From an uncultured Pelagibacteraceae bacterium (GTDB taxonomy: Bacteria; Pseudomonadota; Alphaproteobacteria; Pelagibacterales; AG-422-B15), in the NCBI GenBank assembly GCA_902521655.1, contig CABYSM010000002.1, positions 1 through 64,000 of the forward strand: a DNA stretch of 64,000 nt. The letters are read 5' to 3'. Positions 20,405 to 31,595 of this stretch are shown here, one piece after another (within the stretch, counting starts at the first letter, position 1; each line of letters starts with the position of its first letter). Under the pieces are notes generated by a model. The model ran no database searches, had not been told where the DNA came from, and saw only the letters and a program-made list of their open reading frames with translations. Both the position numbers and the translations under genes were made by a program.

Positions 20405-20929
20405 ATGAGTGAGTTTAAAAACTTAATAGTACTTGGACCATTAATATACGCTATCCATCACTTTGAAGAACATATCATTTTCAATTTTAGGGAATGGAGA
20501 ATAAAATATTTTTCTGACAATAATGCAATCCCAACCGAAGCCATCTTAATTATATTGTCATCATTGTTGCTACTTTTTATTTTTTTTCACCTAATTAAAA
20601 AAAATCGAGCAAGTGCACATCTTGTATTATTTTTTTTAATGACTACTCAGGTTGTTAATGCTTTTTTTCACATTTTTTTTAGCTTTTATTATAGTGATTT
20701 CAGTCCAGGAACAATCACGGGCATAATTCTCTATTTGCCAATAAATATTTTAATTATTTCAGCCGCATTCAAAGAGAGTTTTCTTAAAAGTTATATTGAA
20801 TTAGCAATGATTGGACTATTCGGAATTGCAACCTTCTCTTTATTTGAATTATTTGGTCCAATTGTTATTGGCCTATCAATAATAGTCTCTTTTTTATACT
20901 ATACGTTTTTTAAAAATAAATTAGTATAG
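20405..20929 (+). CDS. HXXEE-domain membrane protein
   Basis: IHHFEEHIIFNFREW near the N-terminus and four or more hydrophobic helices. Confidence 0.6.
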   Translation: MSEFKNLIVLGPLIYAIHHFEEHIIFNFREWRIKYFSDNNAIPTEAILIILSSLLLLFIFFHLIKKNRASAHLVLFFLMTTQVVNAFFHIFFSFYYSDFSPGTITGIILYLPINILIISAAFKESFLKSYIELAMIGLFGIATFSLFELFGPIVIGLSIIVSFLYYTFFKNKLV

Positions 20930-20934
20930 GTTCA

Positions 20935-21618
20935 ATGACAGTAACTCTTAAAACAGAAGGTGATGTATCAATCATTCATATGGATGATGGTAAGGTAAAT
21001 GTTTTTTCACCAGAGATGATTCAGAATTTTGAAAAAATCATGGATCAAATTCCAACTAATAAGGGTTCAGTTTTAATTACAGGAAGACCTGGTATGTTTT
21101 CAGCCGGATTTGATTTGAAGGTTATGATGTCGAGTCCTGAAAATGCTGCAGCTATGGTTAAGTCCGGATTCTTAATGCTGAAAAGAGTTTTCTCATTTCC
21201 TCGTCCTGTAGTTGCTGCATGTAGTGGACACGCTATTGCTCTTGGAGCTTTTCTTTTATGCAGCAGTGATTACCGTGTTGGCTGTGAAGGTGACTTTAAG
21301 GTTGGGGCAAATGAATTAAGAAACAATATGATTGTACCAACACCTATTTTAGAAATTGCAAAATTTAAATTAACAAAATCACACAAGCAAAGGGCACTTC
21401 TCAACGCTGAAATGTATTCAATAAAAGATTCTATTGAACCAGGATATATTGATGAAGTTGCAAGTCCCGAGAGTTTTTATGAAGTCGCACTAACAAAAGC
21501 AAAAGATTTAGCGACTTTGGCACACCCTCAATATGATCAAACCAAGAAACTCGATCAGGAAGACGTGTTGCCTAAAATTAGCAAGGGCATAGAACAAATC
21601 ACCTCACCCGTTGGGTAA
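20935..21618 (+). CDS. enoyl-CoA hydratase/isomerase family protein
   Basis: FSAGFDLKVMM, ACSGHAIALGAFLLCSSDYRVG crotonase motifs. Confidence 0.88.
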   Translation: MTVTLKTEGDVSIIHMDDGKVNVFSPEMIQNFEKIMDQIPTNKGSVLITGRPGMFSAGFDLKVMMSSPENAAAMVKSGFLMLKRVFSFPRPVVAACSGHAIALGAFLLCSSDYRVGCEGDFKVGANELRNNMIVPTPILEIAKFKLTKSHKQRALLNAEMYSIKDSIEPGYIDEVASPESFYEVALTKAKDLATLAHPQYDQTKKLDQEDVLPKISKGIEQITSPVG

Positions 21619-21714
21619 ATCAAATTTATCTAATAAAATCAATATATTTAGCTAAGACTCTAGTAATTTAGGTTATTTGGTACTATAAGGCTGAAAAATA
21701 TAGAGTTTTTAAAA

Positions 21715-23094
21715 ATGAGTAAATGGAGCGCAAATAGTTGGAGAGGATACAAGGCAAAGCATATTCCTGAATATCCAGATAAATCAGAGTTAGAAAAAAC
21801 TGAAAGCCAACTAAAAACATATCCACCATTAGTTTTCGCAGGTGAAGCAAGAGATTTAAAAAGACATCTTGCTAAAGTCTCAGAAGGAAAAGCGTTTCTA
21901 TTGCAAGGTGGAGATTGCGCAGAAAGTTTTGACGACTTTAATGCTGATTACATAAGAGATACTTTCAAAGTTCTTTTACAAATGTCTGTAACACTTACAG
22001 CAGCAGGTAATTGCCCTGTTGTTAAAGTTGGGAGGATGGCTGGACAATTTGCTAAACCAAGAAGTTCACCTAAAGAAGAAATTGATGGAGTTGAGTTAGA
22101 TAGTTATAAAGGTGATATCATTAATGATATGGAGTTTACAGAGTCTTCTAGAATTCCTGATCCTCAAAGAATGATTAGAGCATATACTCAATCAGCTGCA
22201 ACTCTTAACTTGCTACGAGCTTTTGCAAAGGGTGGTTTTTCTGACCTTAATAAAGTTCATCAATGGAATATGGGTTTTGTTGATGAAAGTCCTCAAGGAA
22301 AAAAATTCAGAGAACTAGCTGATAAAATATCAGACACGTTATCTTTTATGGATGCCATAGGTATCTCATCTGGCAATACAAAAAGATTAAGAAATGTTGA
22401 TTTTTTTACAAGTCATGAAGCACTCCTTTTGCCATATGAGGAATGTTTAACACGTACAGATAGTACAACTGGTGAAGTGTACGATACATCTGCTCACATG
22501 GTGTGGATTGGTGATAGAACAAGACAACTTGATGGAGCTCACGTAGAATTTTGTAGAGGTATTAAAAACCCTATTGGAATTAAGTGTGGTCCAACTTTAG
22601 ATCCCGATGAATTAAAGAAATTGATCGATGTATTAAATCCCGAAAATGAAGCTGGTAAAATTACCCTCATTTGTAGATTTGGGGTTGATAATGTTGAAGA
22701 GAAGTTGCCCAAACTAATTGGACCTTTTGCCAACTCAGATTACAACCTTGTTTGGTCATGCGACCCCATGCACGGTAACACTATGAAAGCCAATTCTGGC
22801 TTTAAGACCAGACCTTTCGAGAGAGTTATTCAAGAAGTTGAGTCATTTTTTGATATTCATCACTCTTTAGGAACATATCCTGGTGGAGTGCATTTGGAGA
22901 TGACAGGGCAAAACGTGACTGAGTGCATTGGTGGTGCCCAAGCGATAAAAGATGAAGATTTATCTGCCAGATACCATACTCATTGTGACCCTAGACTTAA
23001 CGCAAACCAGGCATTAGAACTTGCCTTCTTAATATCTGACAAGCTCAGAGAATCTCAAGAACCTCAAAAGTCAAAAATTATAATTGCCAAGTAA
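21715..23094 (+). CDS. class II 3-deoxy-7-phosphoheptulonate (DAHP) synthase
   Basis: [44 protein letters not shown]. Confidence 0.95.
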   Translation: MSKWSANSWRGYKAKHIPEYPDKSELEKTESQLKTYPPLVFAGEARDLKRHLAKVSEGKAFLLQGGDCAESFDDFNADYIRDTFKVLLQMSVTLTAAGNCPVVKVGRMAGQFAKPRSSPKEEIDGVELDSYKGDIINDMEFTESSRIPDPQRMIRAYTQSAATLNLLRAFAKGGFSDLNKVHQWNMGFVDESPQGKKFRELADKISDTLSFMDAIGISSGNTKRLRNVDFFTSHEALLLPYEECLTRTDSTTGEVYDTSAHMVWIGDRTRQLDGAHVEFCRGIKNPIGIKCGPTLDPDELKKLIDVLNPENEAGKITLICRFGVDNVEEKLPKLIGPFANSDYNLVWSCDPMHGNTMKANSGFKTRPFERVIQEVESFFDIHHSLGTYPGGVHLEMTGQNVTECIGGAQAIKDEDLSARYHTHCDPRLNANQALELAFLISDKLRESQEPQKSKIIIAK

Positions 23095-23129
23095 TTGCGA
23101 CTAAATTAATTAGTTGTAATATCAGTCAA

Positions 23130-24776
23130 ATGACAGAAAAAATTTCATTATTAGTAGTTCAATCAAACCCAGTTGTTGGGAATATTGCATTCAACAAACA
23201 GATCGTTATTGACCACTTACAAAATAATAATTCTGATCTAATTTTATTTTCAGAGCTTATGTTAACTGGTTACCCGCCAGAGGATTTAATTTTGAAGCCT
23301 GCTTTTATGAAAAAAGTTCATGAAGCAGTTGATGAAATTGTAAATCTATCAAAAGGGAAGCACCCAACAGTTGTACTAGGTACACCTTGGTTAGATGAAG
23401 GTAATTTATTTAATGCTGCGGTAGTCATTCATGATGGAAAGATCTTACATAAACATTACAAGATGGCACTTCCAAACTATGGGGTATTTGATGAAAAGAG
23501 AATATTTTCTAATGGAGAAAAAGTGAGTGTTATTGATTTTAAAGGTATTAATCTGGGGATATTTATTTGTGAAGATATTTGGGTAAATCAAACCATCACT
23601 GAAATCGGTGAACAACAAATTGATCTTGCTGTTTCTCTCAATGCGTCTCCTTTTGATATTAATAAAATCAACGAAAGAGAAAAGAAAGCTATCGAATTTT
23701 CAAAATCTATTGCTGCACCTCTTATCTATGTTAATCAAGTAGGAGGTCAGGATGAAATAGTCTTTGATGGAAGCTCATTCCTGAATGATCAAGAAAAAGT
23801 TATCTACAAACTTAAGCACTGTCAGTCAGAGTCTAAGGAATTTTTATTTGATGAAGACCATAAATTTTTAATAGAAGATACGTTCTCTGATCATACAGAT
23901 ATGAATGATGTCATTTACTCCAGTTTAATCTTGGGTCTAAGAGATTATGTTGAAAAGAATAATTTTCCAGGCGTTGTGTTGGGAATATCAGGAGGTATTG
24001 ATAGTGCTTTTAGTGCAGCCGTTGCCACTGATGCACTTGGACCTTCAAGAGTAAAAGGTATCTTAATGCCCTCAAAATATACAAGCATTGAGAGCAACAA
24101 AGATGCATCAGAATTAGGTAATAATTTGGGCATTGAACTCATGAACATATCTATCAATGAAATTGTCAATTCATACGACAACACACTTAATGATCTATTT
24201 TCTGGAACAGAAAAAGACATCACTGAAGAAAATATTCAATCGCGAACAAGAGGAGCGATTTTGATGGCCTATTCAAACAAATTTGGCCACATGGTTATCA
24301 CCAATGGTAATAAATCTGAGGTATCTGTTGGCTATTCGACACTCTATGGAGATATGTGTGGAGGGTTCTCAGTCGTTAAAGATATTTATAAAACTGATTT
24401 ATTTAAATTGTCAGAATGGAGAAACAAAAATAAGCCCTCTTTATCGTTGCTCAATAAAAATGAGATTATACCAAATAATATTATAACTAAGGAACCTACC
24501 GCTGAATTAAAAGAAGATCAGAAAGACAGTGACTCACTTCCACCCTATGATGTATTGGATAAAGTATTGTACCATCTTGTGGAAAAAGAAAGTTCAGTAA
24601 AAGAGATTGTAGATCAAGGATTTGATAAAGAATTAGTTAAAAGAATTCAAAATCTACTCTACAATTCAGAATATAAAAGAAGACAAGCAGCACCAGGCGT
24701 GAAGATTTCTGAAAGAAATTTTGGCTATGACAGAAGATATCCGATCACGAACGCATTTAGAGATATGGAAAATTAA
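23130..24776 (+). CDS. nadE: glutamine-dependent NAD+ synthetase
   Basis: N-terminal nitrilase domain (FSELMLTGYPPEDL, ICEDIWV) and C-terminal synthetase P-loop (GISGGIDSA). Confidence 0.95.
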   Translation: MTEKISLLVVQSNPVVGNIAFNKQIVIDHLQNNNSDLILFSELMLTGYPPEDLILKPAFMKKVHEAVDEIVNLSKGKHPTVVLGTPWLDEGNLFNAAVVIHDGKILHKHYKMALPNYGVFDEKRIFSNGEKVSVIDFKGINLGIFICEDIWVNQTITEIGEQQIDLAVSLNASPFDINKINEREKKAIEFSKSIAAPLIYVNQVGGQDEIVFDGSSFLNDQEKVIYKLKHCQSESKEFLFDEDHKFLIEDTFSDHTDMNDVIYSSLILGLRDYVEKNNFPGVVLGISGGIDSAFSAAVATDALGPSRVKGILMPSKYTSIESNKDASELGNNLGIELMNISINEIVNSYDNTLNDLFSGTEKDITEENIQSRTRGAILMAYSNKFGHMVITNGNKSEVSVGYSTLYGDMCGGFSVVKDIYKTDLFKLSEWRNKNKPSLSLLNKNEIIPNNIITKEPTAELKEDQKDSDSLPPYDVLDKVLYHLVEKESSVKEIVDQGFDKELVKRIQNLLYNSEYKRRQAAPGVKISERNFGYDRRYPITNAFRDMEN

Positions 24777-26105
24777 ATGACAACAGTAACAAGATTTGCA
24801 CCAAGTCCAACAGGTTTATTACATCTTGGAAACATCAGAACGGCATTAATTAATTGGCTATATGCACGAACCAACAATGGGAAATTCATTTTAAGAATTG
24901 ACGATACTGATTTAGAAAGATCGAAAGATGAATATATTTCACAGATAAAATATGATCTTGATTGGCTAGGGATTGATTATGATGAAACGTTCAATCAATC
25001 GTCTCGTTTCGACAGATACAGGGAGCAATTCGAGAAATTAAAAGCTGATGGCAGAATTTACCCTTGCTATGAAACACCCGAAGAACTTGAAAGAAAAAGA
25101 AAATTGCTCATCGCAGCTGGCGGCAAGCAAGTGTATGACCGGTCAGCAATGGAATTAACAGACCAACAAAAGAAAGACTACGAAGCAGAAGGAAGAAAAC
25201 CTCACTGGAGATTCTTATTAAAAACTGAACGTATGAAATGGGATGATTTACTTAAAGGTGAAATAGATATAGACCTCACCAGTTTGTCTGATCCTGTTTT
25301 GTTCAGAGAGGACGGCGTTCCTTTATATACTTTTAGTTCAGCTGTAGATGATATTGACTACGATATAACCAACGTAATTAGAGGAGATGATCATACGAGC
25401 AATACGGCTGTTCAAGTAGAAATTATTAATGCGTTGGATCAAAATAAAATAACTTTTGCCCATCACGCCTTACTAAAAGCATCAAGTGGAGATAAATTAT
25501 CAAAACGAGACAATGTCATATCCATTAGCAGTTTCAGGGAGGAGAATATGGAGCCTATATCAATACTAAGTTTATTGGCGACCATCGGCACGTCTAATTC
25601 TATCGAATTAAAAGACAATATAGATCAAATAAAAAGTGAATTTAAACTGAGTACAATTTCAACGTCACCTGGTCGAATTGAAATTGATGTATTGAATGCT
25701 CTCAATAAAAAACAGGTTCAAAAATACAATTTTAGCGAGATCGAAGAGAGATTAAAAAAGATTGATGAAAAAATTGATCAAAAGTTTTGGGAAACAATCA
25801 GAGGCAATCTGAATGTTGTTGAAGATATAAAACAATGGACGGACATTGTATTTAATAGTGAGACCATTAAGCCTTCTGATAAAGATTATATTAAGATTGC
25901 AATGGAATTGATCCCTGATGATCCATGGAATGATGAAACATGGGGACTATGGACTTCGGCCATAAAAGAGAAAACTGGCAGAAAAGGAAAAGAGTTATTC
26001 TTGCCTCTTAGAGAAGCCTTTACAGGACTTAATCATGGTCCTGAAATGAAACTACTAATTCAATTACTGGGTAGAGATAAGATCATAGAAAGAGTTGAGT
26101 TGTAA
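24777..26105 (+). CDS. gltX: glutamate--tRNA ligase
   Basis: RFAPSPTGLLHLGNIRTAL (HIGH) and DKLSKRD (KMSKS). Confidence 0.95.
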   Translation: MTTVTRFAPSPTGLLHLGNIRTALINWLYARTNNGKFILRIDDTDLERSKDEYISQIKYDLDWLGIDYDETFNQSSRFDRYREQFEKLKADGRIYPCYETPEELERKRKLLIAAGGKQVYDRSAMELTDQQKKDYEAEGRKPHWRFLLKTERMKWDDLLKGEIDIDLTSLSDPVLFREDGVPLYTFSSAVDDIDYDITNVIRGDDHTSNTAVQVEIINALDQNKITFAHHALLKASSGDKLSKRDNVISISSFREENMEPISILSLLATIGTSNSIELKDNIDQIKSEFKLSTISTSPGRIEIDVLNALNKKQVQKYNFSEIEERLKKIDEKIDQKFWETIRGNLNVVEDIKQWTDIVFNSETIKPSDKDYIKIAMELIPDDPWNDETWGLWTSAIKEKTGRKGKELFLPLREAFTGLNHGPEMKLLIQLLGRDKIIERVEL

Positions 26106-27470
26106 ATGTCACTGAATTTATACGACACATTCTCAAACTCAAAAAAAAAGTTTGAACCAATTGATCCAAAAAATATCAGAATGTATGTTTGTGGTCCCAC
26201 AGTATACGACTATCCACACGTAGGAAATGCAAGACCTGTCATTGTTTTTGATATTTTATTTCGAATTCTTCAAAACTTATACGGTACAGAACGTGTAACA
26301 TATGTGAGAAATATAACAGATGTTGATGATAAGATTATAAATGCTTCCCAAGAAAATAATGAAGACATCAACGAATTAACTTCAAGAACCATTAATTATT
26401 TTCGCGCTGATGCGAAATATATAGGAGCAATGGAGCCCTCTTTTGAGCCCAGAGCAACAGATCACATAGATGAAATGATCAATATTATTGAGACTTTAAT
26501 TGAAAAAAATTATGCCTATGTTGCTGAGAATAACGTTCTTTTCTCATCTACTAAATTTTCTAAATACGGATCATTATCAGGTAAAAACCTTGAAGAAATG
26601 ATTGCTGGATCAAGAGTCGATGTTGAAAGTTATAAGCAAGAAGCCTCAGATTTTATACTATGGAAGCCTTCTAAAGATAACGAGCCTGGATGGGACAGTC
26701 CGTGGGGCAAGGGAAGACCTGGATGGCATATAGAGTGTTCAGCAATGAGTGAAAAATTATTAGGTAAAACATTTGATATTCATGGTGGTGGGCAAGATTT
26801 AATTTTCCCTCATCACGAAAATGAAATCGCTCAGAGTGAGTGTGCAAACGGGGAAAAATTTGCAAATTACTGGGTTCATAATGGCTTTGTTACTGTTGAA
26901 GGAAGTAAAATGGCAAAATCTGATGGAAATTTTGTAACAGTGAATGAGCTTAAAGAGAAATACCAAGGAGAGGTTATTAGATTAACCATGATACTGACTC
27001 ATTATCGTCAGCCATTGAATTGGACTAATGATAATCTACAAGAAAGCAAAAAAACACTGGATAAGTGGTACCAATATTTTTCTGAAGTGGATTTTAAGCC
27101 TGACTTAAATGTGAAGATTGATGAAAATGTAATGAACGCTCTAAATGATGACATGAATACGCCTCAGGCAATAGCTGAATTGCATAAATTATTCAAAAAT
27201 TGTAAAAGTAATGATCACAATTCATTAAATCAATTTTTAATTTCGGCTCAATTTCTTGGATTGATGAATGATGAACCTTCTCAATGGATATCATGGGGTA
27301 AAGAAAATATAAGCGTAGATCAAAATAAGATTGAGTCATTGATTGCTCAAAGAAATACCGCAAGAGCAAATAAAGATTTTGCTGAAGCTGATAGAATTAG
27401 AGATGAGTTGGAAAATTTAGGAATAGTACTAGAAGATAAAGGTACAGAAACCACATGGAAAACTAAGTAA
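26106..27470 (+). CDS. cysS: cysteine--tRNA ligase
   Basis: MYVCGPTVYDYPHVGNARP, GWHIECSAMS, SKMAKSDGN. Confidence 0.96.
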   Translation: MSLNLYDTFSNSKKKFEPIDPKNIRMYVCGPTVYDYPHVGNARPVIVFDILFRILQNLYGTERVTYVRNITDVDDKIINASQENNEDINELTSRTINYFRADAKYIGAMEPSFEPRATDHIDEMINIIETLIEKNYAYVAENNVLFSSTKFSKYGSLSGKNLEEMIAGSRVDVESYKQEASDFILWKPSKDNEPGWDSPWGKGRPGWHIECSAMSEKLLGKTFDIHGGGQDLIFPHHENEIAQSECANGEKFANYWVHNGFVTVEGSKMAKSDGNFVTVNELKEKYQGEVIRLTMILTHYRQPLNWTNDNLQESKKTLDKWYQYFSEVDFKPDLNVKIDENVMNALNDDMNTPQAIAELHKLFKNCKSNDHNSLNQFLISAQFLGLMNDEPSQWISWGKENISVDQNKIESLIAQRNTARANKDFAEADRIRDELENLGIVLEDKGTETTWKTK

Positions 27471-29069
27471 ATGAAAGAAAAGTTATTTATATTTGATACG
27501 ACATTGAGAGACGGAGCACAAACTTATGGCGTTGATTTTAACGTAGATGAGAAAAAAATTCTCGCATCAAAGCTTGATGCCTTAGGCGTTGATTATATTG
27601 AGGGTGGATGGCCTGGTGCAAATGAAACTGATACACAATTTTTCGCTGAAAAAATGGAATTTAAAAATTCTACGTTTACGGCTTTCGGCATGACCAAAAA
27701 GACAGGAAGGAGTGCTGAAAATGATCCTGGTTTAGCTGCCATGATTAACGTAAGTGCCCCATCAGCCTGCGTAGTGGGTAAGTCTTGGGATTTCCATGTA
27801 GATTTAGCGTTAGGAATTTCCAATGATGAAAACTTAGTAAATATTGCTGAGTCTGTTAACTTTTTATCAAGCAGCAAGAAGGAAGTTCATTTTGATGCTG
27901 AACATTTCTTTGATGGCTACAAAGCTAATCCTCAATATGCGATAAAGTGTTTAAAAGCAGCACAGGACAATGGAGCAAGGTGGATGGTTCTTTGTGATAC
28001 CAACGGAGGCACATTACCCCATGAAGTAGAACAGATTGTCTCAGAAGTTGTAAAGGATATTCCAGGCGACCAACTTGGTATTCACGCACATAATGATACT
28101 GGAAATGCTGTAGCAAATTCATTAGCTGCAGTTCATGCTGGGGTCAGACAAGTGCAAGGCACTATTAACGGACTTGGTGAACGATGCGGAAATGCTAATT
28201 TAATTACTCTTCTTCCTACCTTTGCTTTAAAGGATGAATATATCGATAAATTTGATTTATCTATCGATACTAAAAATCTTGGTCAGTTAACAGAACTTTC
28301 AAGACTGTTAGATGAAATATTAAATCGTGTACCCAATAGAACAGCACCTTATGTAGGCTCAGCAGCATTTGCGCATAAAGGAGGATTGCACGTTTCAGCA
28401 GTAAACAAAGATCCTAAAACTTATGAACATATCGATCCTGAGTTGGTGGGCAATCATCGTCAAATAATCATTTCAGAACAATCAGGAAAATCAAATATTC
28501 TTGCGCGATTAAAGTCTACAGGAATTCAGATCAATGAGGATGATGAAACTATACAAAAAATTCTTGATCGAGTGAAAGAACGTGAATTTATTGGATATTC
28601 ATACGATGGTGCAGATGCTTCATTTGAAATATTGGTGAAAAAGGTCATTGCTGAAATGCCCACTTATTTTGAAGTAGTTAATTTTAATGTGAACGTAAAA
28701 AATTCAGGTGGTGAAGGTAAAACAATATCAGATGCCGAAGTTAAATTAAAATTTGGTAAAGAAGAACTTATAGGTACGGGACAAGGTGTAGGACCAGTTA
28801 ATGCATTGGACAATGCTTTGAGGAATAATTTTCAATCAAGTGGTTATGCTGAATTGATCAAGGATTTATCTCTTATCGACTATAAAGTGAGAATTTTAAA
28901 CACAGGAACCGATGCGATCACCAGAGTATCAATTGAGAGTTCTGATAAAGATAAAAAGAGTTGGTACACAATTGGTGTTTCAGAAAATATTATAGAAGCC
29001 TCCTTTAGGGCACTGATTGACAGTGTTGAGTACAAATTGATGAAAGAAAAGGCTACGGTTCTTAGTTAG
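27471..29069 (+). CDS. cimA: (R)-citramalate synthase
   Basis: FDTTLRDGAQTYGVDFNVDEK, GIHAHNDTGNAVANSLAAVHAG, AFAHKGGLHVSAV; CimA-type C-terminal regulatory domain. Confidence 0.9.
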   Translation: MKEKLFIFDTTLRDGAQTYGVDFNVDEKKILASKLDALGVDYIEGGWPGANETDTQFFAEKMEFKNSTFTAFGMTKKTGRSAENDPGLAAMINVSAPSACVVGKSWDFHVDLALGISNDENLVNIAESVNFLSSSKKEVHFDAEHFFDGYKANPQYAIKCLKAAQDNGARWMVLCDTNGGTLPHEVEQIVSEVVKDIPGDQLGIHAHNDTGNAVANSLAAVHAGVRQVQGTINGLGERCGNANLITLLPTFALKDEYIDKFDLSIDTKNLGQLTELSRLLDEILNRVPNRTAPYVGSAAFAHKGGLHVSAVNKDPKTYEHIDPELVGNHRQIIISEQSGKSNILARLKSTGIQINEDDETIQKILDRVKEREFIGYSYDGADASFEILVKKVIAEMPTYFEVVNFNVNVKNSGGEGKTISDAEVKLKFGKEELIGTGQGVGPVNALDNALRNNFQSSGYAELIKDLSLIDYKVRILNTGTDAITRVSIESSDKDKKSWYTIGVSENIIEASFRALIDSVEYKLMKEKATVLS

Positions 29070-29072
29070 TAC

Positions 29073-29810
29073 ATGTCTTCAAATAATATTTCAATTATCT
29101 TGGTTGATACTCAACTTCCTGAAAATATAGGTCTGGTTGCACGTTCCATGTATAATTTTGGTTTTTCTGACCTGAGGTTAGTCAACCCTAAATTAGATTG
29201 GCCATCAGAGAAGGCACATGCGGTATCAGTCGATGCCAAATCTATTATAGAGAGTGCAAAAGTTTACACTACCCTGAGAGAGGCACTCAGTGATTCTACA
29301 CTCTCCATTGCTTATACAGCTCGAAAACGCGATATGAGCAAACAGTTTACTGACAATAAATCTATTATTAAGGAAATACATGATGAATACAGTAATGATA
29401 AGTTAGCTGTTGTTTTTGGCGGTGAAGCTTCAGGCTTGACCAATGACCATCTTTCTTTAGTGACAAGGTGTGTGACGATTGATACGCATGAGAACTTTTC
29501 ATCTTTGAATCTTTCACATGCCGTCAATGTATTTTGTTATTCTATATTTTCATTAATGTATAATGATGAAAAATTAGTTGATGAGAATTCACTGACGCGC
29601 GGCAATCAAAATGAACTGATGCATTTTTTTGATCATATTGAAGAAGAGTTGGAAAACAGAGGTTTCTTTCAACCCGAGGAAAAAATGCCAAAAATGAAGC
29701 AAAATCTTAGGAATATCTTTCACCGGGCTGATCTCAGCGATAGGGAAATTGCAACACTGAGAGGAGTAGTCACGGTTCTATCAGATTATAGGAAAACTGA
29801 GGAAATTTAG
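29073..29810 (+). CDS. trmJ: tRNA/rRNA methyltransferase, TrmJ-like SPOUT
   Basis: [53 protein letters not shown]. Confidence 0.85.
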   Translation: MSSNNISIILVDTQLPENIGLVARSMYNFGFSDLRLVNPKLDWPSEKAHAVSVDAKSIIESAKVYTTLREALSDSTLSIAYTARKRDMSKQFTDNKSIIKEIHDEYSNDKLAVVFGGEASGLTNDHLSLVTRCVTIDTHENFSSLNLSHAVNVFCYSIFSLMYNDEKLVDENSLTRGNQNELMHFFDHIEEELENRGFFQPEEKMPKMKQNLRNIFHRADLSDREIATLRGVVTVLSDYRKTEEI

Positions 29811-29819
29811 TATTCTGGT

Positions 29820-29847
29820 TTGACAATATTCAGGAAAACAGTATAAA
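29820..29847 (+). promoter_or_regulatory. sigma70-like promoter for rpsD
   Basis: TTGACA (29820-29825), 16-nt spacer, TATAAA (29842-29847). Confidence 0.65.
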
Positions 29848-29863
29848 CCACGGATCACAATAT

Positions 29864-30481
29864 ATGACAAAACGAATAGCACAAAAACACAAAATCGATA
29901 GACGTCTAAGTGTTAACCTATGGGGAAGACCCAAAAGCCCTTTTAATTTAAGAAAATACAGACCTGGCCAACATGGACAGAAGCATACTGGAAAACTATC
30001 TGACTATGGTGTTCAGTTACATGCTAAGCAAAAATTAAAAGGCTATTATGGCAACCTAAATGAAAGACAATTCCGCAATTGTTATAAAGAGGCCATCAGA
30101 CAAAAGGGTGACTCAGGAGAAAATTTAATTGCGCTTCTAGAAAGAAGATTAGATACGATTGTTTATCGTTCAAAGTTTGTCCCAACTGTTTTTGCAGCAC
30201 GACAATTCATCAATCATGGTCATGTCAAAGTAAATGGCAAAAGAGTAAATATTTCAAGCTATCGTGTTACTGAAGGCGATGTCATTGAAGTTAAAGATAA
30301 GTCTAAAGAAATGGCGATTGTTGTTGAAGCAATGAAAAGTCAGGAGCGTGATATCCCAGGTTATATTACCGTTGATGAAAAGAAATGTTCTTCAACATTT
30401 ATTCGAACACCTCAGTTTGCCGAAGTTCCATATGCAACGCAGATGGATCCAAAACTAGTTATCGAGTATTATTCTCGATAA
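29864..30481 (+). CDS. rpsD: 30S ribosomal protein S4
   Basis: [50 protein letters not shown]. Confidence 0.97.
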   Translation: MTKRIAQKHKIDRRLSVNLWGRPKSPFNLRKYRPGQHGQKHTGKLSDYGVQLHAKQKLKGYYGNLNERQFRNCYKEAIRQKGDSGENLIALLERRLDTIVYRSKFVPTVFAARQFINHGHVKVNGKRVNISSYRVTEGDVIEVKDKSKEMAIVVEAMKSQERDIPGYITVDEKKCSSTFIRTPQFAEVPYATQMDPKLVIEYYSR

Positions 30482-30488
30482 ATCCCAA

Positions 30489-31595
30489 ATGAGTGCATCG
30501 CACTTTTTTTCAAAAGATTACTTTCAAGCGCGAGATAGATTCATTAAATCTATTAATGAACTGAAGGGTCAAGGCCATCAAGTTAGTCATGATACACTTA
30601 CTTTAGATTGCAAAGGACCTAATCAAGAAAATCTTTGCATCGATATTGCAACTATTGGTTCAATCGATAGCGATAATCTATTACTATATAGTTCAGGCAT
30701 TCATGGCGTTGAAGGATTTGCAGGTTCAGCTATTCAATTATCAGTTTTAGAGCAAATCAAAAATGCCAATCCAATTACTGATTATTGCATAGTTTTTATT
30801 CATATCATTAATCCATACGGTATGGCATGGCACAGAAGGGTGAATGAAAATAATGTTGATATGAACAGAAACTTTATAAAGGATCATCAAGGCGAACCTG
30901 AAGGATATCAGAAAATAGATACTTTCTTAAACCCCAAGAGTATTCCAACAAAATTAGATATTATGTTTTTGCCTCGGGGTATTAGTTTATTGTTAAAGTA
31001 CGGTTTCACCAATGTGAAGCAATGGTTTGCACAGGGGCAATATACGAGACCAAAGAGTTTACAATATGGCGGCGATGCACTTCAACAGGGACCTAAGATG
31101 ATTTTAGATTGGCTGAAAAAAAATCTTAATAATACAAAAAAGGTTTTTGGTATAGATTTACATACTGGATTAGGCAAATCAGGATATGACACTATACTTG
31201 TGCCTGATGATATCAAAGAAGATAAATATAATATACTAGTCTCACTTTTTGGTGACCATGTATCTCCACTTGATCCAACACAAGGCGTGGGTTACCGAAT
31301 AACAGGAGATATTCACTCAGGTATAGTAAAAGAGTTTTCATCAATTGAATGGTTAACAATCACCCAAGAGTTTGGAACATTTGGTCCCACAACTGTTTTC
31401 AAAAATTTAAGGGCTGAAAATAGATGGACACAAAACAATCAATTAAATGATGAAAAAGATATAATGAATCATTGGAGTAGAAAAAATCTATTAAACACAT
31501 TCAATCCAAACAACAAGCGTTGGCAGCAAGATCTAATCAGTAGGGGCAATACTGTTTTTAAGTCTATTCAGGAATATTTATCAAAGCTCGATTAA
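30489..31595 (+). CDS. DUF2817/M14-like metallopeptidase
   Basis: SGIHGVEGFAGSAIQ, NPYGMAWHRRVNENNVDMNRNF, DLHTGLGKSG. Confidence 0.85.
   Translation: MSASHFFSKDYFQARDRFIKSINELKGQGHQVSHDTLTLDCKGPNQENLCIDIATIGSIDSDNLLLYSSGIHGVEGFAGSAIQLSVLEQIKNANPITDYCIVFIHIINPYGMAWHRRVNENNVDMNRNFIKDHQGEPEGYQKIDTFLNPKSIPTKLDIMFLPRGISLLLKYGFTNVKQWFAQGQYTRPKSLQYGGDALQQGPKMILDWLKKNLNNTKKVFGIDLHTGLGKSGYDTILVPDDIKEDKYNILVSLFGDHVSPLDPTQGVGYRITGDIHSGIVKEFSSIEWLTITQEFGTFGPTTVFKNLRAENRWTQNNQLNDEKDIMNHWSRKNLLNTFNPNNKRWQQDLISRGNTVFKSIQEYLSKLD

Noticed and set aside
23094-23120. AT-rich stem-loop between the DAHP synthase gene and nadE
   Set aside because: 11-bp stem with two G-U pairs in very AT-rich sequence and no T tract; could easily be chance.
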